A stretch of DNA of 64,000 bases from Monoplex corrugatus (taxonomy: Eukaryota; Mollusca; Gastropoda; Littorinimorpha; Ranellidae), in NCBI GenBank assembly GCA_030674185.1, contig JAPXFY010000031.1:45549139-45613138 (forward strand), written 5' to 3'. Made by a program: the position numbers and the translations under genes. Of the stretch, positions 1 to 11,799 are shown in pieces (within the stretch, counting starts at the first letter, position 1; every line of letters starts with the position of its first letter). Under the pieces are notes generated by a model. It was not told the DNA's origin and did no database searches. It saw nothing but the letters and a program-made list of their open reading frames with translations.

Positions 1-215
1 ATGGCTCTACGTAGTCGGCTAGATTTTAAACACCAATAACAATAACAATAAAAATGACCAGTTCTTTTATCTTTTTTTTCCCAGGAGCAGACTTCTTTGT
101 TTCGCGGACAGTCGTAATTGGGACAACCTGAAAGAATCCCTTTGCAAAAATCAGAAAATTGTCATCGCTTCCAGCAGGAGTTGGATGAGACTGGTACGAA
201 CATCATTGATATTTT
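1..215. other. Unclassified unique flank
   Basis: Non-repetitive sequence before the first minisatellite. It has a T-rich stretch followed by an AG near position 85 that could be a splice acceptor, but no convincing exon follows. Nothing else is recognised. Confidence 0.3.
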
Positions 216-2022
216 TCAGTGTAACAGTGTAGTTTGTTTTATCAAGACAGTGTTACAGTGTAGTTTGTTTTATCAAGGCAGTGTTACAGTGTAGTTTGTT
301 TTATCAAGGCAGTGTTACAGTGTAGTTTGTTTTATCAAGGCAGTGTTACAGTGTAGTTTGTTTCATCAAGGCAATGTTACAGTGTAGTTTGTTTTATCAA
401 GGCAGTGTTACACTGTAGTGTTTTATCAAGGCAGTGTTACAGTGTAGTTTTATCAAGGTAGTGTTACAGTGTAGTGTGTTTTATCAAGGCAGTGTTACAG
501 TGTAGTTTGTTTTATCAAGGCAGTGTTACAGTGTAGTTTGTTTTATCAAGGCAGTGTTACACTGTAGTGTTTTATCAAGGCAGTGTTACAGTGTAGTTTG
601 TTTTATCAAGGCAGTGTTACAGTGTAGTTTGTTTTATCAAGGCAGTGTTACAGTGTAGTTTGTTTTATCAAGGCAGTGTTACAGTGTAGTTTGTTTTATC
701 AAGGCAGTGTTACAGTGTAGTGTTTTATCAAGGCAGTGTTACAGTGTAGTGTTTTATCAAGGCAGTGTTACAGTGTAGTGTTTTATCAAGGCAGTGTTAC
801 AGTGTAGTGTTTTATCAAGGCAGTGTAACAGTGTAGTTTGTTTATCAAGGCAGTGTTACAGTGTAGTGTAGTGTTACAGTGTAGTGTTTTATCAAGGCAG
901 TGTTACAGTGTAGTTTGTTTTATCAAGGCAGTGTTACAGTGTAGTGTAGTGTTACAGTGTAGTGTTTTATCAAGGCAGTGTTACAGTGTAGTTTGTTTTA
1001 TCAAGGCAGTGTTACAGTGTAGTGTTTTATCAAGGCAGTGTTACAGTGTAGTGTTTTATCAAGGCAGTGTTACAGTGTAGTGTTTTATCAAGGCAGTGTT
1101 ACAGTGTAGTGTTTTATCAAGGCAGTGTAACAGTGTAGTTTGTTTTATCAAGGCAGTGTTACAGTGTAGTGTAGTGTTACAGTGTAGTGTTTTATCAAGG
1201 CAGTGTTACAGTGTAGTTTGTTTTATCAAGGCAATGTTACAGTGTAGTGTAGTGTTACAGTGTAGTGTTTTATCAAGGCAGTGTTACAGTGTAGTTTGTT
1301 TTATCAAGGCAGTGTTACAGTGTAGTGTAGTGTTACAGTGTAGTGTTTTATCAAGGCAGTGTTACAGTGTAGTTTGTTTTATCAAGGCAGTGTTACAGTG
1401 TAGTGTTTTATCAAGGCAGTGTTACAGTGTAGTTTGTTTTATCAAGGCAGTGTTACAGTGTAGTGTGTTTTATCAAGGCAGTGTTACAGTGTAGTGTGTT
1501 TTATCAAGGCAGTGTTACAGTGTAGTGTGTTTTATCAAGGCAGTGTTACAGTGTAGTTTGTTTTATCAAAGCAGTGTTACAGTGTAGTGTTTTATCAAGG
1601 CAGTGTTACAGTATAGTGTTTTATCAAGACAGTGTTACAGTGTAGTGTTTTATCAAGGCAGTGTTACAGTGTAGTGTTTTATCAAGGCAGTGTTACAGTG
1701 TAGTGTTTTATCAAGACAGTGTTACAGTGTAGTGTTTTATCAAGGCAGTGTTACAGTGTAGTGTTTTATCAAGACAGTGTTACAGTGTAGTGTTTTATCA
1801 AGGCAGTGTTACAGTGTAGTTTGTTTTATCAAGACAGTGTTACAGTGTAGTGTTTTATCAAGGCAATGTTACAGTGTAGTGTTTTATCAAGGCAGTGTTA
1901 CAGTGTAGTGTTTTATCAAGGCAGTGTTACAGTGTAGTTTGTTTTATCAAGGCAGTGTTACACTGTAGTGTGTTTTATCAAGGCAGTGTTACAGTGTAGT
2001 GTTTTATCAAGGCAGTGTTACA

Positions 2023-2513
2023 TCCCAGCATCCCAATGAGCACCAAGGCAAAACTCATCAACGCCATCTTCGTTCCAACACTCACATACCAGTGTCAGAC
2101 ATGGGCCCTAACAAAAGCCTTAGAGAGAAAATTGGTCACATGTGAAATGCGCTGCCTGAGAAAAGCTGTCAACAAGACCAGACGCGACAAGATCAAGAAT
2201 GAGGTGATCAGAAACATGGTCGGACTAACACCAATTCTCCACCATGTCGAACAACAAAGGATCAGGTGGTTTGGTCACCTCACCAGAATGCCGCCCGACC
2301 AACCGGCCCTACGGGCATACACCACCAGATACACTGGCTGGAAAGCCAGAGGTAGACCACGGAGACGATGGAGCGACTCCGTGGCTGACACCCTGCGAGC
2401 CCATAACCTGTCACTCTATCAAGCCTCCCGCCTTGCTGCAGACAGACGTCTGTGTCTCCCCGCGACGCCGAAGGGCACCAGCGGCAGATGAAAGAAAGAA
2501 GAAGAAGAAGAAG
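2023..2513 (+). mobile_element. 3'-end fragment of a non-LTR retrotransposon (copy 1)
   Basis: A 491 bp insertion in the minisatellite carries an open frame to 2491 that matches the extreme C-terminus of LINE reverse transcriptases. Recognisable blocks are LTYQCQTWAL, MRCLRKAVNKTRRDKI, RIRWFGHLTRMP and RGRPRRRW. It ends in an AAAGAAAGAAGAAG-type simple tail. TTACA lies directly before (2018-2022) and after (2514-2518) the insert, consistent with a 5 bp target-site duplication. It is a severely 5'-truncated, dead copy with no RT catalytic motif. The clade is not assigned. Confidence 0.85.
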
Positions 2514-4003
2514 TTACAGTGTAGTGTTTTATCAAGGCAATGTTACAGTGTAGTGTAGTGTTACAGTGTAGTGTTTTATCAAGGCAGTGTTACAGTGTAG
2601 TGTTTTATCAAGGCAGTGTTACAGTGTAGTGTTTTATCAAGGCAGTGTTACAGTGTAGTTTGTTTTATCAAGGCAGTGTTACAGTGTAGTGTTTTATCAA
2701 GGCAGTGTTACAGTGTAGTGTTTTATCAAGGCAGTGTTACAGTGTAGTGTTTTATCAAGACAGTGTTACAGTGTAGTTTGTTTTATCAAGGCAGTGTTAC
2801 AGTGTAGTGTTTTATCAAGGCAGTGTTACAGTGTAGTTTCTTTTATCAAGGCAGTGTTACAGTGTAGTTTGTTTTATCAAGGCAGTGTTACAGTGTAGTT
2901 TGTTTTATCAAGGCAGTGTTACACTGTAGTGTTTTATCAAGGCAGTGTTACAGTGTAGTGTTTTATCAAGGCAGTGTTACAGTGTAGTTTGTTTTATCAA
3001 GGCAGTGTTACACTGTAGTGTGTTTTATCAAGGCAGTGTTACAGTGTAGTGTTTTATCAAGGCAGTGTTACAGTGTAGTGTTTTATCAAGGCAGTGTTAC
3101 AGTGTAGTTTGTTTTATCAAGGCAGTGTTACAGTGTAGTGTTTTATCAAGGCAGTGTTACAGTGTAGTTTTATCAAGGCAGTTTTACAGTGTAGTTTTAT
3201 CAAGGCAGTGTTACAGTGTAGTTTGTTTTATCAAGGCAGTGTTTCAGTGTAGTGTTTTATCAAGGTAGTGTTACAGTGTAGTTTATTTTATCAAGGCAGT
3301 GTTACAGTGTAGTTTTATCAAGGCAGTGTTACAGTGTAGTTTGTTTTATCAAGGCAGTGTTACAGTGTAGTTGTTTTATCAAGGCAGTGTTACAGTGTAG
3401 TTTGTTTTATCAAGGCAGTGTTACAGTGTAGTGTTTTATCAAGGCAGTGTTACAGTGTAGTGTTTTTATCAAGGCAGTGTTACAGTGTAATTTGTTTTAT
3501 CAAGGCAGTGTTACAGTGTAGTTTGTTTTATCAAGGCAGTGTTACAGTGTAGTGTTTTATCAAGGCAGTGTTACAGTGTAGTGTTTTATCAAGGCAGTGT
3601 TACAGTGTAGTGTTTTATCAAGGCAGTGTAGTTTGTTTTATCAAGGCAGTGTTACAGTGTAGTTTGTTTTATCAAGGCAGTGTTACAGTGTAGTTTGTTT
3701 TATCAAGGCAGTGTTACAGTGTAGTGTTTTATCAAGGCAGTGTTACAGTGTAGTGTAGTGTTACAGTGTAGTGTTTTATCAAGGCAGTGTTACAGTGTAG
3801 TTTGTTTTATCAAGGCAGTGTTACAGTGTAGTGTTTTATCAAGGCAGTGTTACAGTGTAGTGTTTTATCAAGGCAGTGTTACAGTGTAGTGTTTTATCAA
3901 GGCAGTGTTACAGTGTAGTTTGTTTTATCAAGGCAGTGTTACACTGTAGTGTGTTTTATCAAGGCAGTGTTACAGTGTAGTGTTTTATCAAGGCAGTGTT
4001 ACA

Positions 4004-4494
4004 TCCCAGCATCCCAATGAGCACCAAGGCAAAACTCATCAACGCCATCTTCGTTCCAACACTCACATACCAGTGTCAGACATGGGCCCTAACAAAAGCC
4101 TTAGAGAGAAAATTGGTCACATGTGAAATGCGCTGCCTGAGAAAAGCTGTCAACAAGACCAGACGCGACAAGATCAAGAATGAGGTGATCAGAAACATGG
4201 TCGGACTAACACCAATTCTCCACCATGTCGAACAACAAAGGATCAGGTGGTTTGGTCACCTCACCAGAATGCCGCCCGACCAACCGGCCCTACGGGCATA
4301 CACCACCAGATACACTGGCTGGAAAGCCAGAGGTAGACCACGGAGACGATGGAGCGACTCCGTGGCTGACACCCTGCGAGCCCATAACCTGTCACTCTAT
4401 CAAGCCTCCCGCCTTGCTGCAGACAGACGTCTGTGTCTCCCCGCGACGCCGAAGGGCACCAGCGGCAGATGAAAGAAAGAAGAAGAAGAAGAAG
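4004..4494 (+). mobile_element. 3'-end fragment of a non-LTR retrotransposon (copy 2)
   Basis: This appears identical to the fragment at 2023-2513, with the same 158-residue reading frame, the same purine tail and the same flanking TTACA. Because the surrounding minisatellite is duplicated at the same 1,981 bp offset, this copy arose by tandem duplication and not by a second retrotransposition. Confidence 0.85.
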
Positions 4495-7400
4495 TTACAG
4501 TGTAGTGTTTTATCAAGGCAATGTTACAGTGTAGTGTAGTGTTACAGTGTAGTGTTTTATCAAGGCAGTGTTACAGTGTAGTGTTTTATCAAGGCAGTGT
4601 TACAGTGTAGTGTTTTATCAAGGCAGTGTTACAGTGTAGTTTGTTTTATCAAGGCAGTGTTACAGTGTAGTGTTTTATCAAGGCAGTGTTACAGTGTAGT
4701 GTTTTATCAAGGCAGTGTTACAGTGTAGTGTTTTATCAAGACAGTGTTACAGTGTAGTTTGTTTTATCAAGGCAGTGTTACAGTGTAGTGTTTTATCAAG
4801 GCAGTGTTACAGTGTAGTTTCTTTTATCAAGGCAGTGTTACAGTGTAGTTTGTTTTATCAAGGCAGTGTTACAGTGTAGTTTGTTTTATCAAGGCAGTGT
4901 TACACTGTAGTGTTTTATCAAGGCAGTGTTACAGTGTAGTGTTTTATCAAGGCAGTGTTACAGTGTAGTTTGTTTTATCAAGGCAGTGTTACACTGTAGT
5001 GTGTTTTATCAAGGCAGTGTTACAGTGTAGTGTTTTATCAAGGCAGTGTTACAGTGTAGTGTTTTATCAAGGCAGTGTTACAGTGTAGTTTGTTTTATCA
5101 AGGCAGTGTTACAGTGTAGTGTTTTATCAAGGCAGTGTTACAGTGTAGTTTTATCAAGGCAGTTTTACAGTGTAGTTTTATCAAGGCAGTGTTACAGTGT
5201 AGTTTGTTTTATCAAGGCAGTGTTTCAGTGTAGTGTTTTATCAAGGTAGTGTTACAGTGTAGTTTATTTTATCAAGGCAGTGTTACAGTGTAGTTTTATC
5301 AAGGCAGTGTTACAGTGTAGTTTGTTTTATCAAGGCAGTGTTACAGTGTAGTTTGTTTTATCAAGGCAGTGTTACAGTGTAGTTTGTTTTATCAAGGCAG
5401 TGTTACAGTGTAGTGTTTTATCAAGGCAGTGTTACAGTGTAGTGTTTTATCAAGGCAGTGTTACAGTGTAATTTGTTTTATCAAGGCAGTGTTACAGTGT
5501 AGTTTGTTTTATCAAGGCAGTGTTACAGTGTAGTGTTTTATCAAGGCAGTGTTACAGTGTAGTGTTTTATCAAGGCAGTGTTACAGTGTAGTGTTTTATC
5601 AAGGCAGTGTAGTTTGTTTTATCAAGGCAGTGTTACAGTGTAGTTTGTTTTATCAAGGCAGTGTTACAGTGTAGTTTGTTTTATCAAGGCAGTGTTACAG
5701 TGTAGTGTTTTATCAAGGCAGTGTTACAGTGTAGTGTAGTGTTACAGTGTAGTGTTTTATCAAGGCAGTGTTACAGTGTAGTTTGTTTTATCAAGGCAGT
5801 GTTACAGTGTAGTGTTTTATCAAGGCAGTGTTACAGTGTAGTGTAGTGTTACAGTGTAGTGTTTTATCCAGGCAGTGTTACAGTGTAGTTTGTTTTATCA
5901 AGGCAGTGTTACAGTGTAGTGTTTTATCAAGGCAGTGTTACAGTGTAGTTTTATCAAGGCAGTGTTAAAGTGTAGTTTGTTTTATCAAGGCAGTGTTACA
6001 GTGTAGTGTGTTTTATCAAGGCAGTGTTACAGTGTAGTTTGTTTTATCAAGGCAGTGTTACAGTGTAGTTTGTTTTATCAAGGCAGTGTTACAGTGTAGT
6101 GTGTTTTATCAAGGCAGTGTTACAGTGTAGTTTGTTTTATCAAGGCAGTGTTACAGTGTAGTGTTTTATCAAGGCAGTGTTACACTGTAGTGTTTTATCA
6201 AGGCAGTGTTACAGTGTAGTTTGTTTTATCAAGGCAGTGTTACACTGTAGTGTGTTTTATCAAGGCAGTGTTACAGTGTAGTTTGTTTTATCAAGGCAGT
6301 GTTACAGTGTAGTTTGTTTTATCAAGGCAGTGTTACACTGTAGTGTGTTTTATCAAGGCAATGTTACAGTGTAGTTTGTTTTATCAAGGCAGTGTTACAG
6401 TGTAGTGTTTTATCAAGGCAGTGTTACAGTGTAGTTTTATCAAGGCAGTGTTACAGTGTAGTTTGTTTTATCAAGGCAGTGTTACACTGTAGTGTGTTTT
6501 ATCAAGGCAGTGTTACACTGTAATGTGTTTTATCAAGGCAGTGTTACAGTGTAGTGTTTTATCAAGGCAGTGTTACAGTGTAGTTTGTTTTATCAAGGCA
6601 GTGTTACAGTGTAGTGTTTTATCAAGGCAGTGTTACACTGTAGTGTTTTATCAAGGCAGTGTTACAGTGTAGTGTTTTATCAAGGCAGTGTTTACAGTGT
6701 AGTGTTTTAACAAGGCAGTGTTACAGTAGTGTTTTATCAAGGCAGTGTTACAGTGTAGTGTTTTATCAAGGCAGTGTTACAGTGTAGTGTTTTATCAAGG
6801 CAGTGTTACAGTGTAGTTTGTTTTATCAAGGCAGTGTTACAGTGTAGTTTTATCAAGGCAGTGTTACAGTGTAGTTTTATCAAGGCTGTGTTACAGTGTA
6901 GTGTTTTATCAAGGCAGTGTTACAGTGTAGTTTTATCAAGGCAGTGTTACAGTGTAGTTTTATCAAGGCAGTGTTACAGTGTAGTGTTTTATCAAGGCAG
7001 TGTTACAGTGTAGTGTTTTATCAAGGCAGTGTTACAGTGTAGTGTTTTATCAAGGCAGTGTTACAGTGTAGTGTTTTATCAAGGCAGTGTTACAGTGTAG
7101 TGTTTTATCAAGGCAGTGTTACAGTGTAGTGTTTTATCAAGGCAGTGTTACACTGTAGTGTTTTATCAAGGCAGTGTTACAGTGTAGTTTTATCAAGGCA
7201 GTGTTACAGTGTAGTGTTTTATCAAGGCAGTGTTACAGTGTAGTGTTTTATCAAGGCAGTGTTACAGTGTAGTTTGTTTTATCAAGGCAGTGTTACAGTG
7301 TAGTTTGTTTTATCAAGGCAGTGTTACAGTGTAGTTTATTTTATCAAGGCAGTGTTACAGTGTAGTTTGTTTTATCAAGGCAGTGTTACAGTGTAGTTTT

Positions 7401-7856
7401 ATCAAGGCAGTGTTACAGTGTAGTGTGTTTTATCAAGGCAGTGTTACAGTGTAGTGTGTTTTATCAAGGCAGTGTTACAGTGTAGTGTTTTATCAAGGCA
7501 GTGTTACAGTGTAGTGTTTTATCAAGGCAGTGTTACAGTGTAGTGTTTTATCAAGGCAGTGTTACAGTGTAGTTTGTTTTATCAAGGCAGTGTTACACTG
7601 TAGTGTGTTTTATCAAGGCAGTGTTACAGTGTAGTGTTTTATCAAGGCAGTGTTACAGTGTAGTGTTTTATCAAGGCAGTGTTACAGTGTAGTTTGTTTT
7701 ATCAAGGCAGTGTTACAGTGTAGTTTGTTTTATCAAGGCAGTGTTACAGTGTAGTTTTATCAAGGCAGTGTTACAGTGTAGTTTTATCAAGGCAGTGTTT
7801 ACAGTGGAGTTTTATCAAGGCAGTGTTACAGTAGTTTTATCAAGACAATGTTACAT

Positions 7857-7999
7857 TAGCTGGTGGATAGAGTGAGGGAATCAAAAGCTCAAGTGGAAGC
7901 TGGTGGATAAGGTGAGGGAATCAAATGGTTGTTTTTGCTTGCTACTATGGTTGGCAATGCAGGATGCTGGTGGACAGGGTGTGGGAGTCAAAGGGTTAA
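7857..7999 (+). mobile_element. TTAA fold-back MITE, right half (copy 1)
   Basis: Only right-arm modules remain: two GCTGGTGGATA..GTGAGGGAATCAAA segments, a TGGTTGGCAATGCAGGATG spacer, and the terminal GGGAGTCAAAGGGTTAA ending at 7999. The left arm is missing where the element abuts the minisatellite. Confidence 0.75.
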
Positions 8000-8550
8000 T
8001 GAAACTAGGGGGGGGGTGGGTAAGAGGGTAGTTTGTGTGTCTTTCTCATAGGATCATTGTTTTGGGTAGGGGGTAGAGGTAGGTTGTAGAGGTTGTTGTT
8101 TTTTTCTTAGAGGGATCGTTGTTTTGGAGGGGGAAGAGGTAGTTTGTTGGTCGTTTTTTTGTTTTGTTTCGAAATCAATGTATTCAGCCACTGTCAGTAT
8201 AGGAATTGTTGATACCCACCCACCCACCCACCCACCCACGCATCCTCAAGACCTTGCTAGTGCTGGACTTTGTGTACAGGCAAGAGAGAAGGCGGCCGAG
8301 TGGACTGCATATGGAATTGTCCGAGTGTGGCAACTCCTTGAGAAAATTTGAGCATTGAGAATTTTTAGTGCATAGAGATCAAGCACATGGTGTTTTTGTG
8401 TAGGTGAATCTTTTTTTTAACTTGGCATGATGTTAACTAAACTGGTTTTAAATTTATTAGGATTTTAGCTGTATGCAGTGAAAGAAACAAGCTCGACAGA
8501 TTAGTCAAGTATGCATGTTTGTAAAACTCTGTGTCAAATGGAGGTAAGCT
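8000..8550. other. Low-complexity intergenic DNA with (CCCA)n
   Basis: G-rich and T-rich stretches with a short (CCCA)n microsatellite at about 8216-8239. From about 8470 the sequence resembles 10930-10990 and is the flank of the 48 bp array. No coding evidence. Confidence 0.5.
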
Positions 8551-9607
8551 TATTGGAGACTCATCATTATTTGCAGTGGGTGTTTTCTGTGGATGGTATA
8601 TTGGAGGCTCATCATTATTTGCAGTGGGTGTTTTCTGTGGATGGTATATTGGAGGCTCATCATTACTTGCAGTGGGTGTTTTCTGTGGATGGTATATTGG
8701 AGGCTCATCATTATTTGCAGTGGGTGTTTTCTGTGGATGGTATATTGGAGGCTCATCATTACTTGCAGTGGGTGTTTTCTGTGGATGGTATATTGGAGAC
8801 TCATCATTACTTGCAGTGGGTGTTTTCTGTGGATGGTATATTGGAGACTCATCATTACTTGCAGTGGGTGTTTTCTGTGGATGGTATATTGGAGACTCAT
8901 CATTACTTGCAGTGGGTGTTTTCTGTGGATGGTATATTGGAGACTCATCATTATTTGCAGTGGGTGTTTTCTGTGGATGGTATATTGGAGACTCATCATT
9001 ACTTGCAGTGGGTGTTTTCTGTGGATGGTATATTGGAGACTCATCATTATTTGCAGTGGGTGTTTTCTGTGGATGGTATATTGGAGACTCATCATTATTT
9101 GCAGTGGGTGTTTTCTGTGGATGGTATATTGGAGACTCATCATTACTTGCAGTGGGTGTTTTCTGTGGATGGTATATTGGAGACTCATCATTACTTGCAG
9201 TGGGTGTTTTCTGTGGATGGTATATTGGAGACTCATCATTATTTGCAGTGGGTGTTTTCTGTGGATGGTATATTGGAGACTCATCATTACTTGCAGTGGG
9301 TGTTTTCTGTGGATGGTATATTGGAGACTCATCATTACTTGCAGTGGGTGTTTTCTGTGGATGGTATATTGGAGACTCATCATTATTTGCAGTGGGTGTT
9401 TTCTGTGGATGGTATATTGGAGACTCATCATTATTTGCAGTGGGTGTTTTCTGTGGATGGTATATTGGAGACTCATCATTATTTGCAGTGGGTGTTTTCT
9501 GTGGATGGTATATTGGAGACTCATCATTATTTGCAGTGGGTGTTTTCTGTGGATGGTATATTGGAGACTCATCATTATTTGCAGTGGGTGTTTTCTGTGG
9601 ATGGTAT
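8551..9607. repeat. 48 bp minisatellite, ~22 copies
   Basis: The unit runs GGAGACTCATCATTATTTGC then AGTGGGTGTTTTCTGTGG then ATGGTATATT. Only two sites vary between units: GGAGGC/GGAGAC and ATTATTTG/ATTACTTG. At 48 bp, with no stop in most frames, the array is open in five overlapping frames on both strands. The variants change amino acids in most of those frames (N/S and S/P on the minus strand; T/A, D/G and F/L on the plus strand), so there is no sign of selection for one frame. I therefore treat the ORFs as artefacts. The last unit diverges at ATGGTATCTATG (9601). Confidence 0.95.
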
Positions 9608-9745
9608 CTATGCAGAGTTAAAGGGAAATGTTTCTCTATAATCAAAATTTAACATTTTCATTAGTCCTCTCTACTTTGAAAATCTTTCATACATCTCTCT
9701 CAAACAACAAGAACAGGTAAACAGGGGTCTCCTTTAAACATTTTA

Positions 9746-9938
9746 TTAACCCTTTGACTCCCGCACCTTGTCCACCAACTGCAAAAGCTTAACTGTTTGA
9801 CTCCCTCACCCTATCTACCAGCTTCCTGCAAGAAACTGGTGAATAGCGTGAGGGAATCAAAGGGTTCAGTTTTTGCTTTGCTGGCATGGTTGACAATACA
9901 CAATGCTGGTGCACAGTGTGCGGGAGTCAAAGGGTTAA
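9746..9938. mobile_element. TTAA fold-back MITE (copy 2)
   Basis: The element is bounded by TTAA and is palindromic. The left arm starts CCCTTTGACTCCCGCACC and the right arm ends GGGAGTCAAAGGG. The centre TTCCTGCAAGAAACTGG is a slightly decayed version of the family's perfect palindrome. It contains the AAAAGCTTAA and TTTTTGCTTTGCTGG spacers of the complete family structure. Confidence 0.85.
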
Positions 9939-10039
9939 ACAATGACTCCCTCAAGATAGGTTCCACCCAGGTGCCTCCCCCTGTAGCATTCTGGCAAAAT
10001 CCTGATTCCTTTAGACTGGAAACCCTACTGGTGAGATAC

Positions 10040-10260
10040 GAGAGATTTGAGCGACACCCTCGGTGACACGTCCTTGAAGCAGATGAAACATGACTGTGTG
10101 GTCTGTCTACCCAATGAGCCCATAGCACCCAGCTCTGGATAGAAGCCAGTTGGGGTGGGAAAATCCCACAATGATTTTGAAAGGACTGATGGGGATTTGA
10201 ACCCACAACCTTCCAGTTGCAAATCCATGTGCTGACCACCACACCACAGCAACTGGTTTA
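10040..10260 (-). mobile_element. tRNA-derived SINE (minus strand)
   Basis: Read on the minus strand from about 10255, a Pol III A-box-like TGGTCAGCACATGG (10238-10225) is followed by a B-box GGGTTCAAATCC (10204-10193), then a SINE body. The spacing is as in a tRNA. No acceptor stem or CCA is present, so this is a SINE head and not a tRNA gene. Confidence 0.6.
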
Positions 10261-10489
10261 AAGTTGAGAAATGTTTTAAGTGTAGGATGTAAACTGGCTG
10301 AATGATACATGGTCACAAGAACTTTTTTTTAAAATTCCTTTTCGTTTAATGTGTTGTATTATATTTTATTTTATATTTTCATGTTGAAAGTTTTAGTGTT
10401 GAAGACTTTCCTGCATTTCTTGGAACAACTTTCAGAAGTTATAGTGTAGTACATAAATGCTTGTATATTCAAGGTGGTCCCTAAGGTGG

Positions 10490-10620
10490 TATCAGCTTAT
10501 CTCTAGGGTAGTACGCCCTCACTGCTTTACCTTCCCCAACATTGGAACAGGGCAGGTACCCATTCACAGCTGGATAGTCTGGAGGCCACATGCACAAACA
10601 TTTTATTTGTGTTTTAAAGT
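10490..10620 (-). mobile_element. SINE body fragment
   Basis: GCTTTACCTTCC, an ACAGG block, ACCCATTC and ACAGCTGGATAG also occur in the same order at 12709-12770. The two are diverged copies of one short interspersed element; here the tRNA-like head is lost. Confidence 0.4.
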
Positions 10621-10929
10621 GCATTGTCCTCCATTCCATTTGATAGTGCAGACATACGTCCATTCCATACACAAAGACAGTTTTGTAGAAATCAATGGCT
10701 GTTCTGTTTAATAATGAAACAAGCAAGTATGGTAAGAGCGATGAGAATTTTTTCAGTATTTAAGAATTCAAGCAAATGGTTTTTAATTTCTTTAGGTAAG
10801 CAAATTTTATCGTGCATGGCATGCAGAGTTTGAATAGGTAACTAATCTGTTTCTACTTAGCCAAGGATGTAGTTGACATGGAAACATGTTTATCATTTGT
10901 AAAAGCTTCCCTCTCCAGATAACTGTTTT

Positions 10930-11080
10930 GAGGTAGTGAAAGGAACAAGTTGCACAGATGATTATGTTTGTTTGCAAAACTTGTCAATTGAAGTTCATGT
11001 TATTGGAGACACCCCCCCCCTCTCTCTCTCTCTCTCTCTCATTGTTTGCATTGGGTCATTTTGTTAGTACTAGTAGGAGG
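10930..11080. repeat. Diverged single-unit relative of the 48 bp minisatellite locus
   Basis: GTGAAAGGAACAAGTTGCACAGAT, then a GTTTGCAAAAC block, then TATTGGAGAC, align with 8478-8560. The array that follows at the first locus is here a single broken unit: GGAGAC, a C/CT-rich insertion (11012-11040), then TCATTGTTTGCATTGGGT. This is the pre-amplification arrangement. Confidence 0.6.
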
Positions 11081-11470
11081 GGAAAACCAAACGAATCACT
11101 ACCCTACAATCTGGGGAACTTGGTGCGCCAGAGGATGTTTAATGATTGAAAGCTGTGTGTGGTTAAGGTGAGGATCCAAGTCCTCAGAATCCCCAGTTGC
11201 ACAAGCGTGCAGTTTTTCCACCGAAGTCGCAAAAATCCAGAGGTCAGAAAGCAATGTTTGTTGTAGGCCTGAGCCTCATGCCGGACCACATACAAACAAA
11301 CACCAGATAACAAAAATCAGGAGAAAAAGATTAAATCTTCCCTGCTGCTCCTTCCAGTTTGTCTTTTTCTCCTAATTTTTGTACCTGGTGTTTGTTTGTG
11401 ATCTTATGCTTGACAAAGGCCAGTTGTCTTGTATTAAATACGCGTTCTTATTTTTTCGTGTTTTTTTTCT
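11080..11470. other. Unclassified intergenic DNA
   Basis: Mixed-composition sequence without a convincing exon, RNA gene or recognised repeat. Short open frames on both strands lack splice context. Confidence 0.3.
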
Positions 11471-11795
11471 GGTTTCAGAAACACAGTAAAGCTAATTGGC
11501 CTTCATGGGGAGGGACCTGGGAAATGAACTTATTTCTCCAATATTTTCATACCAGGACAGCTGGGCAAATGCCCTGCTCTTATCAATTTTCAACTGACAT
11601 GGGATCTTTAGCGTTTGCAAGCCAGAAGGTACACGGGGCCGACTCGTTTTTCATCCCATTCCAAAGGACTAGATGTTCAATTTGATTTTCTGGCCCAACC
11701 GAGCAGAATAGTCAAGGCCTCTATGGAAACCTCGAGTTTAGTTTTTGGCAAGCAAATGTCTTAACCATTCTGCCACTCTTCATGTCAAAATGATG
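11470..11795 (-). mobile_element. SINE, family sharing GCTAATTGGYCTTCA (copy 1)
   Basis: The blocks AAGCTAATTGGCCTTCA, GGGAGGG, GAAATGAA..T and CCAATATTTTCATACCA recur at 47840-47920 and 57428-57505. The far end (AAATGTCTTAACCATTCTGC) reads as the minus-strand tRNA-like head. A GGGATCTTTAGCGT block, common in SINEs of marine invertebrates, is present. Confidence 0.55.
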
Positions 11796-11799
11796 AAGC

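Larger units (their letters stand above)
1860..5840. repeat. Tandem segmental duplication, two ~1,981 bp copies
   Basis: Everything from about 1860 to 3845 recurs from about 3845 to 5840 at a constant offset of 1,981 bp. The repeat includes the order of variant minisatellite units, the LINE fragment, and rare variants such as the unit with TTTTACAG (3180 and 5161) and the unit with TTTCAG (3241 and 5222). Only small indels separate the copies (for example near 3371/5352 and 3465/5445, which cancel), so the duplication is recent or an assembly artefact. The copies stop matching at about 5840, where the second continues with GTAGTGTTACAG and a TATCCAGG variant. Confidence 0.9.
216..7855. repeat. 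27/29/31 bp minisatellite array (~7.1 kb net)
   Basis: Head-to-tail units have an invariant 14 bp half (GTGTTACAGTGTAG) and a variable half ending TTTTATCAAGGCA. The variable half is 13, 15 or 17 bp, giving units of 27, 29 and 31 bp, and there are also short half-unit duplications (GTGTAGTGTTACAG). Recurrent single-base variants are GACAG for GGCAG, CACTG for CAGTG, and TTGTTTT versus GTGTTTT. The unit lengths are not multiples of three, so the many short open frames through it are artefacts. The array is interrupted at 2023-2513 and 4004-4494 by the same LINE fragment. Confidence 0.97.

Noticed and set aside
838..7013. CRISPR-like array (regular repeats)
   Set aside because: Units are contiguous with no unique spacers, and the DNA is eukaryotic.
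8437..9652. Five overlapping ORFs of 340-400 codons as a repetitive protein gene
   Set aside because: They exist only because the 48 bp unit is a multiple of three; variants change residues in nearly every frame and no promoter, splice or flanking coding signal is present.
10193..10260. tRNA gene on the minus strand
   Set aside because: A- and B-box-like sequences are present but no cloverleaf acceptor stem pairs; it continues into a SINE body. The same holds for the heads at 12.8, 34.8, 47.4, 50.5, 51.8, 52.35 and 54.7 kb.
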